Shown here in pieces: positions 45,675 through 52,674 of a stretch of 52,674 nt of DNA. Both the position numbers and the translations under genes were made by a program. Numbering within the stretch: position 1 is the stretch's first letter; each line of letters starts with the position of its first letter. The notes beneath the pieces were generated by a model. It made no database searches. It saw nothing but the letters and a program-made list of their open reading frames with translations, and was not told the DNA's origin. The stretch is taken from contig NZ_JAHHIT010000070.1 in NCBI RefSeq assembly GCF_024539675.1, forward strand, positions 1 to 52,674, given 5' to 3'. The DNA is from Streptomyces hilarionis. Its GTDB lineage: Bacteria; Actinomycetota; Actinomycetes; Streptomycetales; Streptomycetaceae.

Positions 45675-46055
45675 GTGCCGGCTGGAACGCTGTACCGCGG
45701 CCGGGAAGGAATGTGGTCCTGGGTGGCTCATCGAGTCACCGGCGTCCTCATCTTCTTCTTCCTGTTCGTCCACGTGCTCGACACCGCGCTCGTGCGTGTC
45801 TCCCCCGAGGACTACGACAAGGTCGTAGCCACCTACAAGACCCCGATCGTCGCGCTGCTGGAGTACGGCCTCGTCGCCGCCATCCTCTTCCACGCGCTCA
45901 ACGGTCTGCGCGTCATCGCCGTCGACTTCTGGTCGAAGGGCCCGCGCTACCAGAAGCAGATGCTCTGGAGCGTCGTGGGCCTGTGGCTCGTGCTGATGCT
46001 CGGGGCGATCTACCCCGTTCTCGGGCACGCCGCTCGTGAACTGTTCGGGAGCTGA
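45675..46055 (+). CDS. sdhC: Succinate dehydrogenase cytochrome b556 subunit
   Basis: 126-residue membrane anchor with three hydrophobic helices: WSWVAHRVTGVLIFFFLFVHVLDTA, VALLEYGLVAAILFHALNGLRVIAV and WSVVGLWLVLMLGAIYPVL. Histidines in FLFVHVLD and LFHALNG are candidate haem ligands, and the SWVAHRVTG motif is the SdhC hallmark. The GTG at 45675 follows GGAGGG. First gene of sdhCDAB; carries electrons from SdhB to the quinone pool. Confidence 0.95.
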   Translation: MPAGTLYRGREGMWSWVAHRVTGVLIFFFLFVHVLDTALVRVSPEDYDKVVATYKTPIVALLEYGLVAAILFHALNGLRVIAVDFWSKGPRYQKQMLWSVVGLWLVLMLGAIYPVLGHAARELFGS

Positions 46056-46060
46056 CACCG

Positions 46061-46543
46061 ATGGCCACCACTGAATCCACCGCAGCCGGGATCGGCCCCG
46101 TCGAGGACGGCGCGTTCTACGGCGTCGACAACCCGGCGCCCGTCATCGAGGCCCCGCGCAAGCGCACGAAGAAGACCCCGAAGTCCACCCGGGGCAACTT
46201 CGAGATGGCCGCCTGGCTGTTCATGCGCCTGTCCGGCGTCGTGCTGGTCGTCCTGGTCCTGGGCCACCTGCTGATCCAGCTCGTCCTGGACGGCGGCGTC
46301 TCCAAGATCGGCTTCGCCTTCGTGGCCGGCCGCTGGGCCTCCCCGTTCTGGCAGGTCTGGGACCTGCTGATGCTGTGGCTCGCGATGCTGCACGGCGCGA
46401 ACGGTCTGCGCACGGTCGTCAACGACTACGCGGAGCGCGCGAACACCCGGCTCTGGCTGAAGGGCCTGCTCTACACCGCCACGGTGTTCACCATCCTGCT
46501 GGGCACGCTGGTGATCTTCACCTTCGACCCGAACATCCGCTAG
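46061..46543 (+). CDS. sdhD: Succinate dehydrogenase hydrophobic anchor subunit
   Basis: 160-residue protein with a polar N-terminus of about 45 residues, then three membrane helices (AAWLFMRLSGVVLVVLVLGHLLIQL, VWDLLMLWLAMLHGANGLRTVVN, LLYTATVFTILLGTLVIFTF). Histidines in LVLGHLL and MLHGANG are likely haem or quinone-site residues. Starts 5 bp after sdhC and ends 19 bp before sdhA. Confidence 0.95.
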   Translation: MATTESTAAGIGPVEDGAFYGVDNPAPVIEAPRKRTKKTPKSTRGNFEMAAWLFMRLSGVVLVVLVLGHLLIQLVLDGGVSKIGFAFVAGRWASPFWQVWDLLMLWLAMLHGANGLRTVVNDYAERANTRLWLKGLLYTATVFTILLGTLVIFTFDPNIR

Positions 46544-46562
46544 GCACGGGGCTGCGAGAATC

Positions 46563-48317
46563 ATGAAGATCCACAAGTACGACACCGTCATCGTCGGCGC
46601 CGGCGGCGCCGGTATGCGCGCCGCCATCGAGTCGACGAAGCGCAGCCGCACCGCCGTGCTGACCAAGCTCTACCCCACCCGCTCCCACACGGGCGCGGCG
46701 CAGGGCGGCATGGCCGCCGCGCTCGCCAACGTGGAGGAGGACAACTGGGAGTGGCACACCTTCGACACGGTCAAGGGCGGTGACTACCTGGTCGACCAGG
46801 ACGCCGCCGAGATCCTGGCGAAGGAGGCCATCGACTCCGTCCTCGACCTGGAGAAGATGGGCCTGCCGTTCAACCGGACGCCCGACGGCACGATCGACCA
46901 GCGCCGCTTCGGCGGTCACAGCCGCAACCACGGCGAGGCCCCGGTCCGCCGGTCCTGCTACGCGGCCGACCGCACCGGTCACATGATCCTTCAGACGCTG
47001 TACCAGAACTGCGTGAAGGAGGGCGTGGAGTTCTACAACGAGTTCTACGTCCTCGACCAGCTGATCACCGAGGTCGACGGCGTCAAGCGGTCGGCCGGCG
47101 TCGTGGCGTACGAGCTGGCCACCGGCGAGATCCACGTCTTCCAGGCGAAGGCCGTCATCTACGCCTCCGGCGGCTGCGGCAAGTTCTTCAAGGTGACGTC
47201 GAACGCGCACACCCTGACCGGTGACGGCCAGGCGGCCGTGTACCGGCGCGGGCTGCCGCTGGAGGACATGGAGTTCTTCCAGTTCCACCCGACCGGCATC
47301 TGGCGCATGGGCATCCTGCTGACGGAGGGCGCCCGCGGTGAGGGCGGCATCCTGCGCAACAAGGACGGCGAGCGCTTCATGGAGAAGTACGCGCCGGTCA
47401 TGAAGGACCTGGCGTCGCGTGACGTCGTGTCCCGGTCCATCTACACGGAGATCCGTGAGGGCCGCGGCTGCGGTCCCGAGGGCGACCACGTCTACCTCGA
47501 CCTCACCCACCTCCCGCCGGAGCAGCTGGACGCCAAGCTGCCCGACATCACGGAGTTCGCGCGGACCTACCTCGGCATCGAGCCCTACACGGACCCGATC
47601 CCGATCCAGCCCACCGCGCACTACGCCATGGGCGGCATCCCGACGAACGTCGAGGGCGAGGTCCTCAGCGACAACACGACGGTCGTCCCGGGCCTGTACG
47701 CGGCCGGCGAGGTCGCCTGCGTGTCGGTGCACGGCGCGAACCGTCTGGGCACGAACTCGCTGCTGGACATCAACGTGTTCGGCCGCCGCGCGGGCATCGC
47801 CGCCGCCGAGTACTCCCAGAAGGCCGACTACGTCGAGCTGCCGGAGAACCCGGCCGAGCTGGTCGTCGCCCAGGTGGAGCGGCTGCGGGCGTCGACGGGC
47901 ACCGAGCGGGTGTCGGTCCTGCGCCGCGAGCTTCAGGAGACCATGGACGCCAACGTCATGGTGTTCCGCACGGAGCAGACGATCAAGACGGCGGTCGAGA
48001 AGATCGCCGAGCTGCGCGAGCGCTACAAGAACGTGTCGATCCAGGACAAGGGCAAGCGGTTCAACACGGACCTGCTGGAGGCCGTCGAGCTGGGCAACCT
48101 GCTGGACCTGGCCGAGGTCATGGCGGTCTCCGCGCTGGCCCGCAAGGAGTCCCGCGGCGGTCACTACCGCGAGGACTACCCCAACCGCGACGACGTCAAC
48201 TTCATGCGCCACACCATGGCGTACCGCGAGGTGGGCGACGACGGCACCGAGACCGTCCGTCTCGACTACAAGCCGGTCGTCCAGACCCGCTACCAGCCGA
48301 TGGAGCGTAAGTACTGA
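46563..48317 (+). CDS. sdhA: Succinate dehydrogenase flavoprotein subunit
   Basis: 584-residue flavoprotein oxidising succinate to fumarate in the TCA cycle and respiratory chain. FAD-binding VGAGGAGMRAA at residues 11-21; the covalent FAD His is H42 in RSHTGAAQGG; the dicarboxylate and proton-transfer residues lie in HPTGIW, TEGARGEGG and GANRLGTNSLLD. ATG 46563 is preceded by a weak GAGAA. Its stop overlaps the sdhB start by one base (TGATG), ensuring equal synthesis. Confidence 0.97.
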   Translation: MKIHKYDTVIVGAGGAGMRAAIESTKRSRTAVLTKLYPTRSHTGAAQGGMAAALANVEEDNWEWHTFDTVKGGDYLVDQDAAEILAKEAIDSVLDLEKMGLPFNRTPDGTIDQRRFGGHSRNHGEAPVRRSCYAADRTGHMILQTLYQNCVKEGVEFYNEFYVLDQLITEVDGVKRSAGVVAYELATGEIHVFQAKAVIYASGGCGKFFKVTSNAHTLTGDGQAAVYRRGLPLEDMEFFQFHPTGIWRMGILLTEGARGEGGILRNKDGERFMEKYAPVMKDLASRDVVSRSIYTEIREGRGCGPEGDHVYLDLTHLPPEQLDAKLPDITEFARTYLGIEPYTDPIPIQPTAHYAMGGIPTNVEGEVLSDNTTVVPGLYAAGEVACVSVHGANRLGTNSLLDINVFGRRAGIAAAEYSQKADYVELPENPAELVVAQVERLRASTGTERVSVLRRELQETMDANVMVFRTEQTIKTAVEKIAELRERYKNVSIQDKGKRFNTDLLEAVELGNLLDLAEVMAVSALARKESRGGHYREDYPNRDDVNFMRHTMAYREVGDDGTETVRLDYKPVVQTRYQPMERKY

Positions 48318-49096
48318 TGGCAACCCCGACCCTCGACAAGGCGGACGCGGCCGGCGCCCCCGAGCCCGGCTTCGCCGACTCCCCGTACATCACGGTCACC
48401 CTCCGTGTGCGCCGCTTCAACCCCGAGGTCTCGGCCGAGGCGGTCTGGGAAGACTTCCAGCTGGAGATCGACCCGAAGGAGCGTGTCCTCGACGCCCTCC
48501 ACAAGATCAAGTGGGACGTCGACGGCACCCTCACCTTCCGCCGTTCCTGCGCCCACGGCATCTGCGGCTCGGACGCGATGCGGATCAACGGCAAGAACCG
48601 TCTGGCCTGCAAGACGCTGATCAAGGACATCAACCCCGCGAAGCCGATCACGGTCGAGCCCATCAAGGGTCTGACGGTCCTGAAGGACCTGGTCGTCGAC
48701 ATGGAGCCGTTCTTCCAGGCGTACCGGGACGTGATGCCCTTCCTGATCACGAAGGACACCAACGAGCCGACGCGCGAGCGTTTCCAGACCGCGGAGGACC
48801 GCGAGCGGTTCGACGACACCACCAAGTGCATCCTGTGCGCGGCGTGCACGTCGTCCTGCCCGGTGTTCTGGAACGACGGGCAGTACTTCGGCCCGGCGGC
48901 GATCGTCAACGCCCACCGCTTCATCTTCGACTCGCGTGACGAGGCGGGCGAGCAGCGGCTGGAGATCCTGAACGACAAGGACGGCGTCTGGCGCTGCCGT
49001 ACGACGTTCAACTGCACGGACGCCTGCCCGCGTGGCATCGAGGTCACGAAGGCGATCCAGGAGGTGAAGCGGGCGCTGATCACGCGCCGCTTCTGA
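48317..49096 (+). CDS. sdhB: Succinate dehydrogenase iron-sulfur subunit
   Basis: 259-residue iron-sulfur protein. The N-terminal ferredoxin-like domain carries the 2Fe-2S cysteines in CAHGICGSDAM and the later RLAC; the C-terminal domain carries CILCAACTSSCP and CTDACPRGI for the 4Fe-4S and 3Fe-4S clusters. Transfers electrons from SdhA to the SdhCD quinone site. Translationally coupled to sdhA and followed by a strong terminator. Confidence 0.97.
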   Translation: MATPTLDKADAAGAPEPGFADSPYITVTLRVRRFNPEVSAEAVWEDFQLEIDPKERVLDALHKIKWDVDGTLTFRRSCAHGICGSDAMRINGKNRLACKTLIKDINPAKPITVEPIKGLTVLKDLVVDMEPFFQAYRDVMPFLITKDTNEPTRERFQTAEDRERFDDTTKCILCAACTSSCPVFWNDGQYFGPAAIVNAHRFIFDSRDEAGEQRLEILNDKDGVWRCRTTFNCTDACPRGIEVTKAIQEVKRALITRRF

Positions 49097-49122
49097 CGCC
49101 GACCTGAGGCATGTCGTTCCGA

Positions 49123-49160
49123 GGGCCCCGCTTCCCGGTTTCCACCGGGAAGCGGGGCCC
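49123..49160 (+). terminator. Strong hairpin terminator of the sdh operon
   Basis: Perfect 17-bp stem (49123-49139 with 49144-49160) and a 4-nt TTCC loop, 26 bp after the sdhB stop, followed by TTC. Confidence 0.9.
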
Positions 49161-49238
49161 TTCGGCGTACGGCACCCGCACGGGTGAGGTGCTGCCGGGA
49201 GAGCCCCGCCCAGCCGCAGGGACCAGGACAATGCCCGC

Positions 49239-49838
49239 ATGGCGACGACGCGACCGACCCGCCCCACCCTCACCACGTGGGCCGAGCACCTCGCCGAGCG
49301 CAATCCCGGACACCGTTTCGAGATCATCGGCGGAGTCCTGATGGTGACGCCGCTGCCCGACAGCGCACATGCAGCCGTCCTCACCGCCGTGACGGCGGCA
49401 TACCTGAGGGCGGGCATCGACGACTCCGACGGCGTCGTCCTGCAGAGGGTGGCGGTCCGGCTCCCCACCGGCCCCGAGGATTACGCCGTTCCCGACCTCT
49501 CGATCGTGGACGCCGACGTCGACGCCCATGCGGTGACGGACGACCGCTATGCCCCTGCCTGCTTCCGCATGGTCCTCGAGGTGACGTCGGACAACCCCGG
49601 CCTGGACCTTCGTCACAAGGTCCCCGCCTACGCGGTCGCGAGCATCCCGGTGTACGTGATCGTCGACCGTGAGAACGAACGCATCCACGTTCTCACCGGC
49701 CCCTCCGGCGACGGGTACTCCATCCACCGCCGTTACTCCCCGGGGGAGGCGGCCGTCCTCCCCGGCTCGGTGGGGGCCGAGGTCACCCTGGAGGCCGCCG
49801 AGACCCTCGCGGCGGGCCGCCCGAAGAAGAGCGACTGA
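49239..49838 (+). CDS. Uma2 family endonuclease-like protein
   Basis: 199-residue Uma2/DUF820 protein with the PD-(D/E)XK-like core: HRFEIIGGVLMVTP, AVPDLSIVDAD, MVLEVTSDNPGLDLRHK and YAVASIPVYVIVD. Probable active-site residues are the Asp of VPDLS, the Glu of LEVTS and the Lys of RHKV. Paralogue of 22428-23012. The C-terminus ends 6 bp from the convergent SUKH gene. Role unknown. Confidence 0.9.
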   Translation: MATTRPTRPTLTTWAEHLAERNPGHRFEIIGGVLMVTPLPDSAHAAVLTAVTAAYLRAGIDDSDGVVLQRVAVRLPTGPEDYAVPDLSIVDADVDAHAVTDDRYAPACFRMVLEVTSDNPGLDLRHKVPAYAVASIPVYVIVDRENERIHVLTGPSGDGYSIHRRYSPGEAAVLPGSVGAEVTLEAAETLAAGRPKKSD

Positions 49839-49844
49839 CCAGGC

Positions 49845-50282
49845 TCACCACGACGCGTACCACTCCGGGTCGTCGCCGAGGCGGCGGCGCAGGTAGTCCT
49901 CCAGGTCGTTGGCGACCCAGCGGCGGCTGTCGCTCTCGTGGTCCCAGAGGAAGACGTCCGGCCGCTGCGGCCTGACGACGCAGGCGAACAGGTCGCCCCC
50001 GCCGCTCTCGCCGAACAGCAGCAGCGGATCGAAGGGCATGTACAGGTCGCGGAAGTCGGCCGAGCTCCTGAACTCCAGGTTGCGGCCCATCACTTCGCCG
50101 ACCGAGCACACGAGGGCGAACCCGTGCTCGTCGTGCGCGCCGTCCGCGACCCGCCAGAAGTCCTTGAGCGCGGCCGGAAGCGGGTGCCCCAGCACGGCCT
50201 CGGCCGCCCGCATTTCCTCCTCGCATCCAGGTCCGCCGAGCTTGACGTCGGCGGACAGCGAGGAGATGAGATCGATCCACAT
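49845..50282 (-). CDS. SMI1/KNR4 (SUKH) family protein
   Basis: About 145 residues of the SUKH superfamily, often immunity proteins to polymorphic toxins but also stand-alone housekeeping members. Family features are EAVLGHPLPAALKDFWRVADG near the N-terminus, then MPFDPLLLFGESGGGDLFAC, DVFLWDHESDSRRWVAN and the closing LEDYLRRRL. The ATG at 50282 is preferred; GTG 50297 would add five residues. No toxin gene is adjacent, so an immunity role is not supported here. Confidence 0.87.
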   Translation of the reverse strand: MWIDLISSLSADVKLGGPGCEEEMRAAEAVLGHPLPAALKDFWRVADGAHDEHGFALVCSVGEVMGRNLEFRSSADFRDLYMPFDPLLLFGESGGGDLFACVVRPQRPDVFLWDHESDSRRWVANDLEDYLRRRLGDDPEWYASW

Positions 50283-50405
50283 GCGGCCATCTTTCACGGA
50301 TCCGCGTGGCGCACAACCCCTTTCGCCCGCCGCCCCTCCCCCGCCCGGGTGACCCCTCGGTCAAGCCCTCCGGGGCCGCCCGGCCGGTGTACCTAATGTG
50401 ACCGC

Positions 50406-50813
50406 ATGTCAGATGACGAGTCGTACGAACTGCTCGGGTTCGACAACGTGCTGCTGCCGGTCGGGAACCTCGCCGAGGCCGTGGGCTTCTACGAACGGGC
50501 CGGGTTCACGACGGCGTTCCGGTTCGACGAGGGCGGCATCGCCGCGCTGAGGGTCGGAGGCGAGACCCCCGGCGTCCTGCTGCGGCAGGAGGAGGCCCTG
50601 GGGCACCGGCCGCCGCCGTGGCCGGCCACACGCGTGTGGCTGGAGGTGGCGGACGCGCGGGCGACGGCCGGGCGACTGGCCGAGGCCGGCATCCCCCCGC
50701 TCGACCCGCCGTTCGCCGTCGCCACCGGGTGGACCGTCGAGATCGCGGACCCGTGGGGGAACGTCCTGGGGTTCTCGGACTACTCCAAGCGGCCCGAGCT
50801 GGGCCGGCGTTAG
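50406..50813 (+). CDS. VOC family protein (glyoxalase/bleomycin resistance-like)
   Basis: 135-residue protein with two beta-alpha-beta-beta-beta VOC modules: FDNVLLPVGNLAEAVGFYERAGF and later RVWLEVADARATAGRLAEAG, closing with VEIADPWGNVLGFSDYS. VOC proteins are dioxygenases, isomerases or ligand-binding resistance proteins; the substrate is not predictable. ATG at 50406, weak Shine-Dalgarno. Ends 27 bp before the first palindrome of the next operon's promoter. Confidence 0.92.
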   Translation: MSDDESYELLGFDNVLLPVGNLAEAVGFYERAGFTTAFRFDEGGIAALRVGGETPGVLLRQEEALGHRPPPWPATRVWLEVADARATAGRLAEAGIPPLDPPFAVATGWTVEIADPWGNVLGFSDYSKRPELGRR

Positions 50814-50840
50814 GGACCGGACCTCCGGCCCACCCCCCTG

Positions 50841-50854
50841 TTGAACGCGTTCAA
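50841..50854. promoter_or_regulatory. Operator palindrome 1 covering the -35 of the membrane protein/TetR operon
   Basis: Perfect 14-bp palindrome TTGAACGCGTTCAA. Its first six bases serve as the -35 (TTGAAC) exactly 17 bp from the -10 TAGAGT at 50864-50869. Confidence 0.85.
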
Positions 50855-50885
50855 AAACAGCGCTAGAGTCATCCCCGACAGCGTT

Positions 50886-50899
50886 TTGAACGCGTTCAA
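50886..50899. promoter_or_regulatory. Operator palindrome 2 downstream of the promoter
   Basis: Second perfect copy of TTGAACGCGTTCAA, 45 bp from the first, lying between the expected transcription start (about 50876) and the AAGGGG Shine-Dalgarno. Confidence 0.85.
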
Positions 50900-50914
50900 G
50901 AAGGGGTGGGGAAC

Positions 50915-51331
50915 ATGGACCGCACGGTCATCGCCTACGTCATCTACCTGGTCGTCAGCATCGGGCTGACGATCTGGGTGGCCAGGACCCTCAGTCGCAA
51001 CGGGCGCGTCTTCCTCGCCGACGTGCTCCAGGGCGACGAGAAGCTCGCCGACGCCGTCAACCACCTCCTGGTGGTCGGCTTCTACCTGATCAACCTCGGC
51101 TTCGTCGCCCTCTACCTGAGCGGCGACGAGACGATCGAGGACGCCCGGGGCGTCTTCGAGGCCCTGTCGACGAAGCTCGGCGTGGTGCTGCTGGTGCTCG
51201 GCGCGATGCACCTGGCCAACGTGTACGTGCTGAACCGGATCCGGCGGCGCGGGGTGATGGAGCGCGAGCAGGTGCCGCCGGTCGGCCCCCAGGGGTGGAC
51301 GACCCCGTCGGCGCCCGCGACCGGGGCGTGA
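50915..51331 (+). CDS. Integral membrane protein of unknown function
   Basis: 138-residue protein with three hydrophobic helices (VIAYVIYLVVSIGLTIWVA, HLLVVGFYLINLGFVALYL, LGVVLLVLGAMHLANVYVL) and the motif FLADVLQGDEKLADAVNHLL in the first cytoplasmic loop. The ATG at 50915 follows AAGGGG with 8-nt spacing. First gene of an operon with a DCC thiol oxidoreductase and a TetR regulator; two perfect operators flank its promoter, so it is tightly regulated. I do not recognise a characterised homologue. Confidence 0.85.
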   Translation: MDRTVIAYVIYLVVSIGLTIWVARTLSRNGRVFLADVLQGDEKLADAVNHLLVVGFYLINLGFVALYLSGDETIEDARGVFEALSTKLGVVLLVLGAMHLANVYVLNRIRRRGVMEREQVPPVGPQGWTTPSAPATGA

Positions 51332-51852
51332 GGACCGTGCCGGCCCGCGAGGCCGACCGGGCGGACCGGGACGCCCGCCGCGTCCCGGTCCGCCGGCTCA
51401 CCGTCCTCTACGACGCCGGGTGCTCGCTGTGCCGGTTCCTGCGCGAGTGGCTGGGCCGGCAGCCGCAGCTGGTGCCGCTGGAGTTCGTCCCGGCCGGCTC
51501 CGCCGAGGCGTGCGCCCGCCTGCCCGGCCTCGACCACCGCGCCACCCTCGAGGAGATCACCGTCGTCGGCGACGCCGGTCAGGTCTACCGGGGGGCCGCC
51601 GCCTGGATAGTCGTCCTGTGGGCGCTGCGCGAGCACCGCCCGCTGGCCCACCGGCTGTCCACCCCCGCCGGGGCGAGGATCGCGCGGGCCGCGGTCCTCT
51701 CCGCCGCCAAGTGGCGACAGGGACAGGAGCGCGGCGGCGTCGGCTGGGGCGGGGGCGTCTACCGGCGCGGCGACGGGTGGACGTACGACCCGTTCGTGGG
51801 CTGGACCCATCACCCGCCCGCCTGTGCCGACGGCCACTGCGCCACTGACTAG
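51328..51852 (+). CDS. DCC1-like thiol-disulfide oxidoreductase family protein (DUF393)
   Basis: 174-residue protein with the DCC family signature LTVLYDAGCSLCRFLREWL, a thioredoxin-like fold with a C-x-x-C pair preceded by Asp, and the later ITVVGDAGQVYRGAAAWIVVLWAL. The C-terminus is Gly/Trp-rich with one Cys pair. The GTG start overlaps the stop of the membrane protein gene (GTGA); GTG 51337 is an alternative. Operon membership suggests that the membrane protein and this oxidoreductase act together. Confidence 0.88.
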   Translation: MRTVPAREADRADRDARRVPVRRLTVLYDAGCSLCRFLREWLGRQPQLVPLEFVPAGSAEACARLPGLDHRATLEEITVVGDAGQVYRGAAAWIVVLWALREHRPLAHRLSTPAGARIARAAVLSAAKWRQGQERGGVGWGGGVYRRGDGWTYDPFVGWTHHPPACADGHCATD

Positions 51853-51862
51853 GCTTTCGTCC

Positions 51863-52648
51863 GTGCCCGCTGACAACGACGGCCCCGCCGAGGCCGCTTC
51901 CCCGTCCCCCTCCCGCGAGGGCGCTCCCGCGTCCAAGTCCGAGCAGACGCGCGCGCTGATCCTGGAGACCGCGATGCGGCTGTTCCAGGAGCGCGGCTAC
52001 GACAGGACGACGATGCGGGCCATCGCCCAGGAGGCCGGGGTCTCCGTCGGCAACGCCTACTACTACTTCGCCGGCAAGGAACACCTGATCCAGGGCTTCT
52101 ACGACCGGCTGGCCGCGGAGCACCGGGAGGCGGTCCGGGACGTCCTGGCGCGGGAGACGAGCCTGGAGGCCCGGCTGGCGGGCGTGCTGCGCGTCTGGCT
52201 GGAGGTGGCGGAGCCGTATCACGAGTTCGCCGTGCAGTTCTTCAAGAACGCCGCCGACCCGGACAGCCCGCTCAGCCCCTTCTCCGCCGAGTCGGAGCCC
52301 GCCCGCGTGCAGGCCATCGCCGTCCACAAGGAGGTGCTGGCGGGCTCGAAGGCGAAGGTGCCGGAGGAACTGCGCGAGGTGCTGCCGGAGCTGATGTGGC
52401 TCTCGCAGATGGGCCTGGTCATGTACTGGATCTACGACCGCACCGAAGGGCGCGAGCGCAGCTACCGGCTGGCCGGGCGGGGCGCCCGGCTGACCGCGCG
52501 GGGCGTGGCGCTGGCCCGGTTCCGGGTGCTGCGCCCGCTCGTGCTGGAGGTGCACGACCTGTTCACGGACTTCCTGCCCGGCATGACCAACGCGCTGCCC
52601 GACCCGGGGAGGAAGAAGAGCGCGGGGGACGAGACCGCCGGACCGTAG
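51863..52648 (+). CDS. TetR family regulator, probable autoregulator of its operon
   Basis: 261-residue TetR/AcrR regulator: a disordered Ser/Pro-rich N-terminus of about 25 residues, HTH domain (QTRALILETAMRLFQERGY, TMRAIAQEAGVSVGNAYYYFAGKEHLI) and a helical ligand-binding domain (AVQFFKNAADPDSPLSPFS, LPELMWLSQMGLVMYWIYDR). The GTG at 51863 lies 10 bp after the DCC gene, so it is the third gene of the operon. The two TTGAACGCGTTCAA palindromes at the operon promoter are the natural candidates for its binding sites; this is inference. The remaining 26 bp of the window hold nothing recognisable. Confidence 0.92.
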   Translation: MPADNDGPAEAASPSPSREGAPASKSEQTRALILETAMRLFQERGYDRTTMRAIAQEAGVSVGNAYYYFAGKEHLIQGFYDRLAAEHREAVRDVLARETSLEARLAGVLRVWLEVAEPYHEFAVQFFKNAADPDSPLSPFSAESEPARVQAIAVHKEVLAGSKAKVPEELREVLPELMWLSQMGLVMYWIYDRTEGRERSYRLAGRGARLTARGVALARFRVLRPLVLEVHDLFTDFLPGMTNALPDPGRKKSAGDETAGP

Positions 52649-52674
52649 GCGCCCGGCCCCGGCCCCGCCCCCCC

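Noticed and set aside
49845..50282. Toxin-immunity pair centred on the SUKH protein
   Set aside because: No polymorphic toxin, RHS or WXG gene is adjacent; the neighbours are a Uma2 and a VOC protein.
50841..50899. Rex (redox repressor) operators
   Set aside because: The core GAACGCGTTC resembles Rex sites, but the outer bases required for TGTGAA-N4-TTCACA are wrong in both copies.

Overview
The window is chromosomal DNA of a Streptomyces or close relative. Base composition is very G+C-rich, third codon positions are almost all G or C, GTG starts are common, and several genes probably lack a leader. The gene order (phosphosugar mutase, deoC, aldehyde dehydrogenases, sigQ/afsQ1/afsQ2, add, deoA, cdd, nucleoside ABC transporter, acyl-CoA mutase, ECF sigma pairs, GH20 hexosaminidase, sdhCDAB) matches, from memory, the S. 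coelicolor core region around SCO4916 to SCO4850. I see no tRNA, rRNA, IS element, prophage or CRISPR array.

Layout. 0.1-9 kb: a phosphohexo/pentomutase, a DUF899 protein, two PH-like membrane proteins facing the other way, then deoC with two aldehyde dehydrogenase-family genes, the second a truncated pseudoenzyme. 9-16 kb: a small secreted protein, a uridine kinase-like P-loop protein, sigQ divergent from afsQ1-afsQ2-lipoprotein, a VanZ protein, a PspC protein and another small secreted protein. 16-23 kb: adenosine deaminase, an alpha/beta hydrolase lacking its nucleophile, a divergent LysR/MFS pair, a large ECF sigma factor whose 3' end overlaps an antisense STAS gene, and a Uma2 protein. 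23-32 kb: a minus-strand nucleoside uptake and catabolism block (two BmpA-type lipoproteins, an ABC ATPase, two permeases, cdd, deoA). 32-37 kb: an M20 amidohydrolase, a divergent TetR/flavin monooxygenase pair with two operators, and a methylmalonyl-CoA mutase-type large subunit. 37-43 kb: two tandem paralogous ECF sigma/membrane-protein pairs and two uncharacterised genes. 43-49 kb: secreted GH20 hexosaminidase, an OHCU decarboxylase-like protein and sdhCDAB. 49-52.6 kb: Uma2, SUKH and VOC proteins, and an operon of a membrane protein, a DCC thiol oxidoreductase and a TetR regulator, with two perfect operator palindromes at its promoter.

How it works together. The strongest theme is nucleoside salvage. 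Lipoproteins and the ABC importer bring nucleosides in. Adenosine deaminase, cytidine deaminase and thymidine phosphorylase release bases and (deoxy)ribose-1-phosphate. A mutase can convert this to the 5-phosphate, DeoC splits deoxyribose-5-phosphate into glyceraldehyde-3-phosphate and acetaldehyde, and the adjacent aldehyde dehydrogenase can oxidise acetaldehyde. Five promoters of this set (deoC, add, the ABC operon and both lipoprotein genes) carry the same 12-bp palindrome, three perfect and two with an identical one-sided variation. They define a dispersed regulon whose regulator is not obvious in the window. The second theme is signalling: SigQ/AfsQ1/AfsQ2 with a perfect AfsQ1-type box, a large ECF sigma, and twin ECF/membrane pairs sharing an extracellular two-cysteine module.
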